Of a DNA stretch of 64,000 nucleotides, positions 52,971 through 63,399 are shown piece by piece. Made by a program: the position numbers and the translations under genes. Origin of the DNA: Diabrotica undecimpunctata (Eukaryota > Arthropoda > Insecta > Coleoptera > Chrysomelidae); NCBI RefSeq assembly GCF_040954645.1, contig NC_092806.1, positions 113,313,958-113,377,957 on the forward strand, read 5' to 3'. Each line of letters begins with the position of its first letter. The first letter of the stretch is position 1. The notes beneath the pieces are model-generated. The model saw only the letters and a list, made by a program, of their open reading frames with translations. It searched no databases and was not told where the DNA came from.

Positions 52971-53300
52971 CTACTAAAATGCCATATCACTAATAGAGAA
53001 GTCAGAGTAAGGGTCAACGAAATAACATCGAAAAACGTCCTATAAAAGCTGGTGTTCCGTAAAGAAGAATCCTTACACCAATTCTTTATATATTATACAC
53101 CATAGCATAACTATGGTGTAACAACAGATCTATCAACACGCAAGATCTTCAAAAAAAACTTAAAAAGCTGAAGAATAGGATAGAGATGAGAGTAAAGATG
53201 GGATACTGCCCATACCAAAGTATGGACTGTATTCCATAGAGTAAAGAGGGCTGAAACACTGTTGAGCGGCAATTACGTAACAACTAACACTGTTAGTTAA
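52971..53300 (+). pseudogene. Jockey-like LINE RT fragment, right of the Gypsy insertion
   Basis: Continues the fragment at 46520: CHITNREVRVRVNEITSKN, KAGVP in another frame, LTPILYILYT (the LGPLLY-type motif), followed by degraded sequence with QDLQKKLKKLKNRIEM. The rest of the 3' end is unrecognisable. Confidence 0.55.
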
Positions 53301-53389
53301 ACAAAAATAATTATCATAACACACAATAAAATATAATGTAAAACTAATAAATTGGATGATGAGCTTAGCAGATAAACGTTAGTTTTTAT

Positions 53390-54165
53390 ACTGGAAGATA
53401 GTATATAGATGCAGTATTCTTCATAAAGTAAATTACCAAGAAATTATTGTAAAGTGTATAAGATCACCGTTTCTATTTTTAATCGACTTGACAGCATTTA
53501 ACAGAGTAAAACTCAAGTATGTAATACATATTTTCTATAATAGAAAAGTTCCTTTGGATTTCATAAAAACTATTAAAAATATCTACTAAAACAACAAGAT
53601 CCGAATAGACGGACAGTTTACGAAATTTAAAAACGTAGAAAACGGAATAAGACAGTGTAGGAGTCCTCATGAAGCCCTTTACTCTTCTATTTAATCGTAA
53701 ATGAAGTCATCAAATGCATTAACAAAAGAATAGGATACAGATTGGGTACAAAACTACAAATAATAGGTTACGCAGACGACACAATATTAATAGCACAAGA
53801 TAAAGGTACTTTACAAAGCTTCGACACAGGCATAAATTCGACACAAGTGGATACCAAACAGAAAAAAGAATAAAGTCGCAGTTAAAAGAATTATAACGCT
53901 GAAATGGAACTGGACAGACCATGTTGCTAGAGTCACAGTTGGAAGATGGACCGAAAAAATGTTAGAGTGAAGACCTAGATATGAAGCTTATAGTAATCGA
54001 GGACAAGATGGTGGGACGATATCAAGTGCATCCAGCACAACTTGATTAAAGGTGCTTAAGATTGGAAACCATAAAATTATTTACGGAGGCCTATGTTCAG
54101 CAGTGGACTTAAACGGCTAATTCAAAACAGCATTATCTGATGATAATGATGATGATGTGGTTTTG
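53390..54165 (+). pseudogene. RTE-like LINE relic
   Basis: Plus strand: FLIDLTAFNRVKLKYVIHI (RT motif A), DGQFTKFKNVENGIRQC, LIVNEVIKCINKRIGYRLG, LQIIGYADDTILIAQDKGTL (YADD box, about 53765). A deletion then joins directly to LKWNWTDHVARVTVGRWTEK and KCIQHNLIK-type tail sequence. The end is the AGGCCTATGTTCAGCAGTGG signature (complement-type partner of the phrases at 3117) and a GATGATAATGATGATGATG tail near 54155. Several stops, inactive. Confidence 0.75.
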
Positions 54166-54346
54166 TTAAATTTTGTGCAAATATGAACAGTAATACATTA
54201 CTGATCAATAACAAAATGTTAATATTTATCACGTTTATTATTTGAAGCACGATCTGTTACACTAACAAATCGAGATGTACTTCGTTAAATATCCTTTAAA
54301 AGAAGTAAAAAAACGGGTGTGGCAGTCCAGTGGGACTGCCGGTAAA

Positions 54347-54967
54347 AGTTATACTTCTATACACGCGTTCGTCTTTACAAATTTATATGGGAGTCAATCT
54401 GCACAATCATTACATACGTAATGCTATAGGTAAGAGAGACCAGAAAGAGAAAAAGAATTAGGTGTACAGGTATATGGTGCATCGTTTGCTGTATATAAAC
54501 AGTTTGACCTGTAATGGGAGTATAGTAAGTAAATGAAGGATTGAATCAATATTTTAATGAAAATATATATGTTTTTATTTTCATATATGTATAAAAGGAG
54601 TTGAATGCAAAAATTTTTTTTACATATACTCTGCAGTAAAATTCATTGTTAATTTTGTTATTAATATAAAAATACAATACAATACACTGTCACATAATTC
54701 AATATTATAATACAATACAAATTAAAATGCAATATTCATAACTTACGCATTTAATTTACCATGAAAATAATATTAATAAAAAAATAATAATATTAATAAA
54801 TATTAAATATGTTTACAAAAGGAACATTTTTATTCTCGAGAGAGAAAGAGAGAGAGACAAATTAATCTTCTGTCTCTCTCTTACTCATATCTTACATATG
54901 TAATGATTTCACCGATTCACTCCCGTGCAAATTTCCAACGTCGACTGCGCGTATAGAAGTATAACTT
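54347..54967. mobile_element. Non-coding element with long imperfect TIRs
   Basis: The left end AGTTATACTTCTATAC matches the complement of the right end exactly. The match continues imperfectly inward for about 110 bases (left ...GGGAGTCAATCTGCACAATC, then ATTACATACG; right complement ...GGGAGTGAATCGGTGAAATC, then ATTACATATG). No ORF is inside. Immediately left is a hairpin GGCAGTCC-AGTG-GGACTGCC (54321-54340). A third, isolated copy of the right end is at 55339-55360. The superfamily is unknown. Confidence 0.6.
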
Positions 54968-55004
54968 CAACAAAAAGTTGCCTCGCAGTGACATGTTAGC
55001 ACAT

Positions 55005-55084
55005 TGCCGTGACCAGAATTCGAACCTGGGTTACCACGGCCAGAACGTAAGATCCGAACAACTAGTCCACTAGACGATCACGGC
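55005..55084 (-). tRNA. tRNA-His-like gene or pseudogene with CTG anticodon
   Basis: Coding strand GCCGTGATCGTCTAGTGG...GGTTCGAATTCTGGTCACGGCA. The acceptor stem GCCGTGA/TCACGGC pairs perfectly, the T arm CCAGG-TTCGAAT-TCTGG is good, and the anticodon stem ACG/CGT plus two wobble pairs closes the loop TTCTGGC. The body matches animal tRNA-His, but the anticodon is CTG instead of GTG and the D loop is enlarged by about 8 bases. It is probably a tRNA pseudogene or a tRNA-derived repeat. Intact A and B box regions could still recruit RNA polymerase III. Confidence 0.55.
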
Positions 55085-55705
55085 TAATTAGGCGATGTGT
55101 ATTACGATTCTTGTTCGAATGTTTTAAAACTCTAACCTAAGATTCCATTTAAACAAATTTAGGCCAGTTGTTTACAAAAGAAACAATGCACTTAATATGA
55201 ATTTAATATACCATTTTATATAAATAAGTACGCTAATAATTAAAAATAAAGTAATCAATCAGTGGAAATAATAACAAATAAATGTTTCCGATTCTAAAAA
55301 AGATATTAAATAAATAATATTCATCAGTATAATCGAACGCGCGTATAGAAGTATAACTTCAAAAACCAACAACTCGGATGATGTTGTAAATTTTCATTTT
55401 ATTTTAAAATTAGCATTTTTGCGTATATTACATATAATTAATAAAATTAACGTGGGGTTTTTAAATATTTCAAAAATAAAAAAGGAAATTCATATTGGGA
55501 TTCGAACTCACATACACCAGCGTATAAACCAAACACGTAAAATATTTGCCAATTAGATATGACACAAACGTATTTCAAACTTGACAGTTCTCGGTCATAC
55601 AGTGAGTGATTGAGATTATTATTTTGAAATACAAAAGACTAAAATAATTATGAACATTTAATAAATAATACATAAATAATAATATAAATAAATGTTAAAT
55701 TATAT
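55085..55705. other. Spacer with TIR remnant and tRNA-like B box
   Basis: Contains the repeated end GCGCGTATAGAAGTATAACT at 55339 and, on the minus strand near 55515-55500, GTGAGTTCGAATCCC, which resembles an RNA polymerase III B box or tRNA T arm. No full cloverleaf was found. Confidence 0.35.
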
Positions 55706-55707
55706 AC

Positions 55708-55780
<73 letters not shown>
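55706..55780. repeat. (TA)n microsatellite
   Basis: About 75 bases of TA repeat. The Gypsy-2 element is inserted at its right edge; similar TA repeat continues after the element at 63400. Confidence 0.95.
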
Positions 55781-55784
<4 letters not shown>

Positions 55785-57226
55785 ATGATGTGTTTTTTGT
55801 TTGAATGATGAGCAATGAGTATTTTTAATAATATAATATATAGGGTTTTTATCGCGGTTCTCAAAGAATTAGCTTGTAAGTACTTTTTTAAATTATCTTT
55901 ATTACAACTATTATGAAACACACATATATATATCTAACCTAGCCAATGTAAATTTAAAATAAACTATCTTTAAATTGATATTCTTATAAAACTAATTAAA
56001 TTCTATAGATAATGTAAAATTTAAACAAACTATCTTCAAAATTGAAATTGTTATGACACTAACTAAATTATATTAACAAAATTTTGTACCTTTCTTTCAC
56101 TGAATGCCTAAATGAACTGTTTTCCACTATATAGATTCTAATCACCACTGAATGTCTTCGTACTTCGGTTATCCTTGTTTTTGGTGAAAAAATTACTTTT
56201 TCCAATTATCAGCTTCTACCAATTTAAGATATATTTTTCTTCTCCAGCATTTATAAACCACCAAGCAAACACCATTTATTTTTATTCTTCTTTTCAATAT
56301 ACCAATATCCAATTATTATAAGTTGATTTATACTAATCTCCAATCATAATATAATTTTAATTCCTTCCAATGTCCATCCAATATTCTTCTAATATACTTT
56401 TATAATCTTCAATAATTATTTGTGTATAATTATAAATGTGCATTAAATGTATGCATAATTTTTAATCTTCTTTTAACTCACTATATTAAACAATTGGACT
56501 ATCTCCAACTAACTTTCATATTTCTTCCTAAACTTTTCTGACTGACTTCTTGAAAATTCTGAACAATTTACTTCACTAAATGTGGCTACTAACTTTCATA
56601 ATGAACTGGCCTGACTTCTGACTAAAAACTCCCTCTTGAATCCAAATCACGGGTATTTATATCTTTTGGATGTTCCAGAACCATCTGATAAGAAATCATG
56701 TTCTATTTAGTTCTATTTAATACTTGTCTGAATTTTCTGGAACAAACCATTTCGCAAACATGGCCATCTCCGGAGATCCAGAGAATTCCATTCTTTTCTA
56801 TTAATAATTTTGTTTACATTTAGGCTTTTCAGATCAGAATAAACATTTAAATTAGTAACTAACACTCTAATTTAATAAAATACACAATTCAAACAATATA
56901 TTATTATAACCCCACTTTATATTCGTATTATGATTAATTTCTATCTGTCAATTCGAGAGTATTTTTGGTTGCCTAGGCACATGGCTCGCTTACATATATT
57001 TACAACATTAAATTACTAAAATACAACTTTTTACAATTATTATATGATAATTTCTTAAAAATGCCCTCACATAAATAATTTTTATTAAATTCTCTAGTAT
57101 ATAACTTATTTAAAACAACCAAATATCTAATATTATGTAGTATATAACTTATTTAAAACAACCAAATATCTAATATTATGTAGTATATAACTTATAAATT
57201 ATTTTCTATAAACCCCAATCGTCACA
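55781..57226 (-). repeat. Gypsy-2 3' LTR
   Basis: 1446 bases. It contains a tandemly duplicated 43-bp unit (TAGTATATAACTTATTTAAA...ATTATG) at about 57097-57182 that is single in the other LTR. Confidence 0.9.
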
Positions 57227-57739
57227 ATACCCCAAAAATAATATTTAAAATAAATAATTTACTTATTATTTTTTTAAATATTAATTTTCTCATACCTTAT
57301 TAAATTTAATAAATTAATAATTCAAATTTTTTTTTTTTTTTTATTTAAAATGTGTTAAATACATCCCTGTTCGCCGTCTATGTCAAAGCAGAGAACAACG
57401 GAGCACAGTTCGGCGGTTCGGCTATTCTATGGTCAAACTGTCATGTCAAATGGAGCAGTGATTGCTATGTATATATCAGAGAATAAAATATAACCTTAAT
57501 TAAAAATATAATCTATATTGTGTTATGTTTATTTATAGACAAAATCTAGGAATTATTTCCATTCAAAATAACTTTCATCAATATAAATTGGTAAGTTTTA
57601 CACTTTTTATAAAGACATTTACACAATCAATTCTGTATCTAACCCCAAATTATGATTTTTAGGGTACCAAACAATTTCCATATGTACAAAATTCAACAAG
57701 TATGATGTCAAATTTATTCACAACAAAGAAATCTACCAT
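57227..57739 (-). other. Gypsy-2 region where the integrase core is missing
   Basis: Between the pol stop and the 3' LTR there are only 513 bases. They are AT-rich with stops in all frames and contain a polypurine-like TTTTTGGGGTAT at the LTR edge (57227-57240, coding strand). No DDE integrase motifs are present, so the C-terminal half of Pol has been deleted. Confidence 0.6.
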
Positions 57740-60115
57740 CTATCTATGAAATGGATCTATCAGTAAGTTTTTTTTGAAATTCTTTTCTTTGTTTAGTTGA
57801 CATATTGGGCATTGGGTAGTAATTTCTTTTGCTATACTTATGTCATTCTTTGCAAAATAATTGTCCCTAAATAGCATCCATAGCTTTCTTGAACCAATAT
57901 GCATATAATTGTTATGTAAATTTTTCAATATTTTCTTTGCTAAAGTTCTAGTTATTACATATACTTCTATGCCATTTATTATTTTATAATATACTCCATC
58001 TTTCCTAAGGACTTTTTGTTTTTCACTCAAATTGATCTGATCTCTTATAATTTCTTCTTTAGAATATAATCCAGTACTTTCTACTAATTGATTTAATCCA
58101 ATTTTTATTGTTCGCTGCCCTTTTTGTGATGTATTTTCTAACCTTGATAAAGCATCTGCCACTATATTGGATTTTCCAGAAATGTATTTGATTTCAAAGC
58201 AGTATTCACTAAGTATTAGACTCCACCGATGTATTCTACTGTTTCCATATTTGTTATTTAATATAGACGTTAAAGCTTGGTGATCTGTTTCTATTGTAAA
58301 TTCATTACCCAACAAATAAAATCTTAATTTTGTGACACAGTGTATTATACTTGCTAGTTCTAATTCTGAAACTGAGTAACCCTTTTCATGTGGCTTTGTA
58401 ATTCTTGAAATGAATTGTATTGGGTATTCGACCCCATCATGTATTTGTAATAATACCCCTGATAATCTCTCTATTGATGCATCTGTTCTTAATATGAATG
58501 GCTGTGTGTAGTCAGGATAGTATATTTTCAAATTTGACAGAAAAATGTTTTTAATTTCTTGGAATGCTAGTTCTCTTCTCTGATCCCATCTCCATTTTAC
58601 ACCTTTTCTCAGTAGTTCAAGTAATGGAATTTCTTTTATACTTAGATCTGGTATCATCCTTTTATAATAATTAATTATTCCAATAAATCCTCTTAAAGTT
58701 CTTAAATTGTGTGGTGTTTTATATTCCTGAATGACTTGTGTCCGTTCTGGATCCATTTCGATTCCCTTAGTGTTAAGTTTATAACCTAGATATATGACTT
58801 CTTTTTGAAAAAATGTACATTTTTCTTGATTTATTTTTAGTCCAACTTTATCTAATCTATTTATTATAGTTTTTAGGTGTTTCTCATGATCTTCAGCCGT
58901 TTTAGAAAAAATTAATATATCATCAATGTAGTGAATTACAAAATGTTCATATTGATCCAAAATATCATGAAGACATCTACATAGAGCACTGCAAGATGAT
59001 TGAAGTCCAAATGGTACTACTTTGAATTGATATACTACTCCATCTATCTGAAATCCTGTATACTGTCTACTTTTTCTTTCTAGAGGTATTAACCAAAAAC
59101 TATGCTGTAAATCGATTTTAGTGAAAAATGACATTCCTGTAATTCTTCCTAATATTCCATCTATACTCATTGGTGCTTCAAATTGCTTTTCAGTAATCTT
59201 GTTAATATTCCTTGCATCCAAACATAACCTGATTTCACCTGATCTTTTTCGTACTACTACTATGGGGTTAATAAAACGTGTGTCTGCCTTCTCAATGATC
59301 CCATCTTCTAACATATTATTAATTGTTTTGTTTACTTCTTCTCTGTATTTATATGGTATTGGGTATGATTTTGTTTTAAAATCTTTTTCTTCTTTAACTT
59401 TTATACTATGGATATAATTTTGTGCAATTCTATTTTCTTTATTGACAAGTCCCTTGTGTTGCTGCAATATGGAAATGACTATTGATTTATATTCTTCAGG
59501 GCAATTTAAAACTTTTATCACATCTTCTTCTTTACAAATAAAATTATTCTTCATTATGTACTCATTATTCCTTGCTTCCAATTTTACGCACTCCGCCTCG
59601 TAGGCATCCATCTGCTTAAAATTTCCATTCCTTAAATATTCACTACAATAATTATTCTTTACATTCTTTTGGGACATTTCCCTATCATCAAAATACATTT
59701 CTTCTTTATAAACATCATTATTTTCTTTTAATAATATCCTATCAACTCTTATTCCTTCTTCTACCTCATCTTTCTGCATAAATTTAATTATTTGCCCTTC
59801 CAAAGTTACCATTCTTTCTTCAAAATCTATCTTTACTTTCTTCTTTTCCAATTCATCATTTCCCATTAATATATCAACACATAAATCCTTGACAATAAAT
59901 CCTTGCATATTAATTTCTTTATTAAGAATATTAATTTTAAAATTGGCTAGTTTATCAATTTCACCCAACTTCTTATTATTTGCACCAATAATTTTAATTT
60001 TTGGAATCTTTATTATATCTGATAGTTTTAATGTATTAAAAATAAAATTCTCCGAGACTAAAGTACTTTCTGAACCAGTATCTATCATAATTTTAATCAT
60101 TTTATTTTTGGCCAA
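57740..60115 (-). CDS. pol: Gypsy-2 Pol: protease, RT, RNase H, integrase zinc finger only
   Basis: 791 codons counted from a TTG at 60115 (first ATG 60100). The frame is actually open up to the gag overlap at 60241, so translation is probably by -1 frameshifting from gag. Protease: IMIDTGSESTLV (Asp12). RT: INPIVVVRKRSGEIRLCLDA, VVPFGLQSSC, FVIHYIDDILIF (YIDD 396-399). RNase H: FILRTDASIERLSGVL (about 545), YSVSELELASI and IVADALSR (about 651). The integrase HHCC finger has His734/His739 and Cys769/Cys772 (CPICQ). The protein stops 19 residues later without the DDE core, against about 1000-1300 residues for complete Gypsy Pol proteins. Confidence 0.9.
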   Translation of the reverse strand: MAKNKMIKIMIDTGSESTLVSENFIFNTLKLSDIIKIPKIKIIGANNKKLGEIDKLANFKINILNKEINMQGFIVKDLCVDILMGNDELEKKKVKIDFEERMVTLEGQIIKFMQKDEVEEGIRVDRILLKENNDVYKEEMYFDDREMSQKNVKNNYCSEYLRNGNFKQMDAYEAECVKLEARNNEYIMKNNFICKEEDVIKVLNCPEEYKSIVISILQQHKGLVNKENRIAQNYIHSIKVKEEKDFKTKSYPIPYKYREEVNKTINNMLEDGIIEKADTRFINPIVVVRKRSGEIRLCLDARNINKITEKQFEAPMSIDGILGRITGMSFFTKIDLQHSFWLIPLERKSRQYTGFQIDGVVYQFKVVPFGLQSSCSALCRCLHDILDQYEHFVIHYIDDILIFSKTAEDHEKHLKTIINRLDKVGLKINQEKCTFFQKEVIYLGYKLNTKGIEMDPERTQVIQEYKTPHNLRTLRGFIGIINYYKRMIPDLSIKEIPLLELLRKGVKWRWDQRRELAFQEIKNIFLSNLKIYYPDYTQPFILRTDASIERLSGVLLQIHDGVEYPIQFISRITKPHEKGYSVSELELASIIHCVTKLRFYLLGNEFTIETDHQALTSILNNKYGNSRIHRWSLILSEYCFEIKYISGKSNIVADALSRLENTSQKGQRTIKIGLNQLVESTGLYSKEEIIRDQINLSEKQKVLRKDGVYYKIINGIEVYVITRTLAKKILKNLHNNYMHIGSRKLWMLFRDNYFAKNDISIAKEITTQCPICQLNKEKNFKKNLLIDPFHR

Positions 60116-60225
60116 AGCATTTATATAAATTAAATTAATAGATTCAATAATTTTCTCTTCATCTAAAGAAATAAATTCAGAAGGTTTTTCATAATAGCAA
60201 TGGCCTAACTTGTAATTCAGAAAGT

Positions 60226-61461
60226 TTACTGCACAAAATTTTGATTATTAGAATTGTCAGATTGTATCTGACCACTTGGATCTGATGTCCTATGTCTTTC
60301 CCTACTATGACTTCTACTCACATTTTCTTGCCTTGTACTATTTCGTTCCCTGTCTTCGCAGCTTCTATTCCTTCGAACACAATTTACCTGTCTGTTATAG
60401 TTAGGTCGCTCTGTATTTCTTCTATTGTTAAAATCTTGTCTATTATTATAAGTACTGTTATTAAAATGTTGTCTATTATAACTAGTATTGTTATTACAAT
60501 TTTGTCTAATTTGATTACTGTTATTATTATTAAAATTTTGTAAATTATTACCATACCTAGTATTATTGTTATATGATTGTCTATATTGTTGATTATCATT
60601 TTTATGATATTGAAAGTTATTGTTGTTTTTTCTGTTGTTATTATTACTTGTCATATTGCCTCTTTGTATTCTTTGAATAAAATTAATAAAACTATCTATT
60701 GTTTGAATATTTTGTACAGTTACGGTTTGCACAACATCAGCATCAAAATGTCTAGATACATTTAAGACTGTTTCATCCTCTCTAAGTGGTGGTTCTAAAT
60801 ATTTTGCAACTGTTATCAATTTCAATGCATAATCTACCATATTTGATTTTAAATTTTGATTATACTTTCCAAAATATAGAATTTCTCTAAACTTGGCTTG
60901 CTCTAATTCACCCCAATAATAATTTAAAAATTTATTTTCAAATGTTTGAAAATTATCTAAATCATTCTCAATACTAGCAAACCAAGTTGCTGCATTGTCA
61001 TTTAATGTCATTCTAATATAATCTTTAATATCATTAATATTATTCACCAATCTTAATTTATGTTTTAAACTATTTATGTATACTCTAGGATGCAAATTTT
61101 TTATATTACCAGAGAATTTAATCCCAGTCTCATTTGTTAAATTTAAGTAAGGTCTCCCTATGTCTCTCATTTGTGAAATATCATCTATTCTCTGTTCCAC
61201 ATTTCTTATTTGATTACTATTTATTTGGATATTTTGTTGTATATCGTCTAATTTTTCTTCTGTGTTTCTCCTGTCTTCGTTAATTTTTACTTCTAAGTTA
61301 CATTTCTGTAACTCTATTTTCTGTTCTATATCTATCTTATTATCTTGAATAATCCTCTTTACTTCTGTCCTCTCATTGTCTATCCTTTTCTTGTAGTCAT
61401 TCCGTATACTTTTTATTTCATTTGCTACTTTTTTCTCTGCAGCTTCAAGTTTTTTATCCAT
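60226..61461 (-). CDS. gag: Gypsy-2 Gag, main part
   Basis: 411 codons. Residues 1-95 form a charged coiled coil (EKKVANEIKSIRNDYKKRID, IEQKIELQKCNLEVKINEDR). The capsid-like core at about 100-270 contains FSGNIKNLHPRVYINSLKHK, MTLNDNAATWFASIENDLDN and YYWGELEQAKFREILYFGKY. The C-terminal third is Asn/Gln-rich and ends in an Arg/Ser-rich stretch (VRRNRSCEDRERNSTRQENV), a likely RNA-binding tail instead of a zinc knuckle. Six bases before its TAA stop (60226-60228) lies the heptamer A-AAT-TTT. A short upstream frame (61478-61855) probably was the N-terminus of the same protein. Confidence 0.8.
   Translation of the reverse strand: MDKKLEAAEKKVANEIKSIRNDYKKRIDNERTEVKRIIQDNKIDIEQKIELQKCNLEVKINEDRRNTEEKLDDIQQNIQINSNQIRNVEQRIDDISQMRDIGRPYLNLTNETGIKFSGNIKNLHPRVYINSLKHKLRLVNNINDIKDYIRMTLNDNAATWFASIENDLDNFQTFENKFLNYYWGELEQAKFREILYFGKYNQNLKSNMVDYALKLITVAKYLEPPLREDETVLNVSRHFDADVVQTVTVQNIQTIDSFINFIQRIQRGNMTSNNNNRKNNNNFQYHKNDNQQYRQSYNNNTRYGNNLQNFNNNNSNQIRQNCNNNTSYNRQHFNNSTYNNRQDFNNRRNTERPNYNRQVNCVRRNRSCEDRERNSTRQENVSRSHSRERHRTSDPSGQIQSDNSNNQNFVQ
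60235..60241 (-). promoter_or_regulatory. Gypsy-2 -1 ribosomal frameshift heptamer AAATTTT
   Basis: In gag frame the bases read A AAT TTT GTG CAG TAA. AAATTTT is a canonical X-XXY-YYZ slippery sequence. A -1 slip enters AAA TTT TGT GCA GTA AAC, which stays open into the protease. A downstream structure was not modelled. Confidence 0.7.
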
Positions 61462-61477
61462 TTGTTTTACAATTTTA

Positions 61478-61855
61478 TTATTCTATTTTCTTTTCTAATT
61501 TTCTATAATTCTCTTCCAATTTCTGTTCCATTTTTTTCATGTCTTCTTTGACTTCTTTTGAACTTTCTTCCAATTTTTTTATGTCTTCTTTGATTTCTTT
61601 TGAATTCTCTTCCATTTTCTGTTCCATTTTTTTCATGTCTTCTTTGATTTCTTTTGAATTCTCTTCCATTGTCTTGTTCATCTGCATCATTAATGACATC
61701 AAAGCTGCCATATTGACATTTTCCTCTCTTTCTGGATTCATTTCTGCAGTATCTTGTGGAACTTGAACTAAACTCTCCTCTTGTATAGGTTGTGTTTCTA
61801 CTTCCACATCTTCTTCATTCTTTTTGCTTCTTGTACCTTTCTTTCCTTGAGACAT
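61478..61855 (-). pseudogene. Gypsy-2 Gag N-terminal part, out of frame
   Basis: 125 codons from ATG at 61855: a charged head (MSQGKKGTRSKKNEEDVEVE), NMAALMSLMMQMNKTMEENS, then a coiled coil of repeated MEENSKEIKEDMKKMEQK-type units. The stop at 61478-61480 lies 16 bases before the ATG of the next frame, whose start is also coiled coil, so one gag gene was probably split by a small indel. Confidence 0.65.
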
Positions 61856-61977
61856 TTTGAGACTTTACTTGTTCAAATATAATTAAAATTAAAATCTATA
61901 CTTTTTTCTTTCTACTGATAATTAATTTAATTATATGAGAGCACTTATCTTCCCAAACTAATTCTTTTAAATAGAGA

Positions 61978-61996
61978 GCCACCGCGTTGGGTGCCA
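61978..61996 (-). other. Gypsy-2 primer-binding site
   Basis: Coding strand TGGCACCCAACGCGGTGGC lies three bases after the 5' LTR. It looks like a tRNA-Lys-type primer site with a few changes. Assignment by memory, moderate certainty. Confidence 0.55.
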
Positions 61997-61999
61997 AAT

Positions 62000-63396
62000 T
62001 GTTATGATGTGTTTTTTGTTTGAATGATGAGCAATGAGTATTTTTAATAATATAATATATAGGGTTTTTATCGCGGTTCTCAAAGAATTAGCTTGTAAGT
62101 ACTTTTTTAAATTATCTTTATTATAACTATTATGAAACACACATATATATATCTAACCTAGCCAATGTAAATTTAAAATAAACTATCTTTAAATTGATAT
62201 TCTTATAAAACTAATTAAATTCTATAGATAATGTAAAATTTAAACAAACTATCTTCAAAATTGAAATTGTTATGACACTAACTAAATTATATTAACAAAA
62301 TTTTGTACCTTTCTTTCACTGAATGCCTAAATGAACTGTTTTCCACTATATAGATTCTAATCACCACTGAATGTCTTCGTACTTCGGTTATCCTTGTTTT
62401 TGGTGAAATTACTTTTTCCAATTATCAGCTTCTACCAATTTAAGATATATTTTTCTTCTCCAGCATTTATAAACCACCAAGCAAACACCATTTATTTTTA
62501 TTCTTCTTTTCAATATACCAATATCCAATTATTATAAGTTGATTTATACTAATCTCCAATCATAATATAATTTTAATTCCTTCCAATGTCCATCCAATAT
62601 TCTTCTAATATACTTTTATAATCTTCAATAATTATTTGTGTATAATTATAAATGTGCATTAAATATATGCATAATTTTTAATCTTCTTTTAACTCACTAT
62701 ATTAAACAATTGGACTATCTCCAACTAACTTTCATATTTCTTCCTAAACTTTTCTGACTGACTTCTTGAAAATTCTGAACAATTTACTTCACTAAATGTG
62801 GCTACTAACTTTCATAATGAACTGGCCTGACTTCTGACTAAAAACTCCCTCTTGAATCCAAATCACGGGTATTTATATCTTTTGGATGTTCCAGAACCAT
62901 CTGATAAGAAATCATGTTCTATTTAGTTCTATTTAATACTTGTCTGAATTTTCTGGAACAAACCATTTCGCAAACATGGCCATCTCCGGAGATCCAGAGA
63001 ATTCCATTCTTTTCTATTAATAATTTTGTTTACATTTAGGCTTTTCAGATCAGAATAAACATTTAAATTAGTAACTAACACTCTAATTTAATAAAATACA
63101 CAATTCAAACAATATATTATTATAACCCCACTTTATATTCGTATTATGATTAATTTCTATCTGTCAATTCGAGAGTATTTTTGGTTGCCTAGGCACATGG
63201 CTCACTTACATATATTTACAACATTAAATTACTAAAATACAACTTTTTACAATTATTATATGATAATTTCTTAAAAATGCCCTCACATAAATAATTTTTA
63301 TTAAATTCTCTAGTATATAACTTATTTAAAACAACCAAATATCTAATATTATGTAGTATATAACTTATAAATTATTTCCTATAAACCCCAATCGTC

Positions 63397-63399
<3 letters not shown>
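62000..63399 (-). repeat. Gypsy-2 5' LTR (promoter side)
   Basis: 1400 bases, nearly identical to 55781-57226 apart from the 43-bp duplication, a 3-base A-run difference and a few substitutions. Confidence 0.9.

Larger units (their letters stand above)
55781..63399 (-). mobile_element. Second Gypsy-type LTR element with 1.4-kb LTRs (Gypsy-2)
   Basis: 7.6 kb, minus orientation, inserted in a (TA)n tract. The LTRs (55781-57226, 1446 bases; 62000-63399, 1400 bases) begin TGTTATGATG and end CGTCACA. The 46-base length difference is a 43-bp tandem duplication at about 57097-57182 in the left LTR plus three extra A bases near 56189. I counted only a handful of substitutions, so the insertion is fairly recent but older than Gypsy-1. 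It carries gag in two frames and pol lacking the integrase catalytic core, so it cannot integrate on its own. Confidence 0.9.

Noticed and set aside
55700..55921. 73-codon minus-strand frame with a TA-repeat tail
   Set aside because: Half of it is microsatellite translation and the rest is Gypsy-2 LTR.
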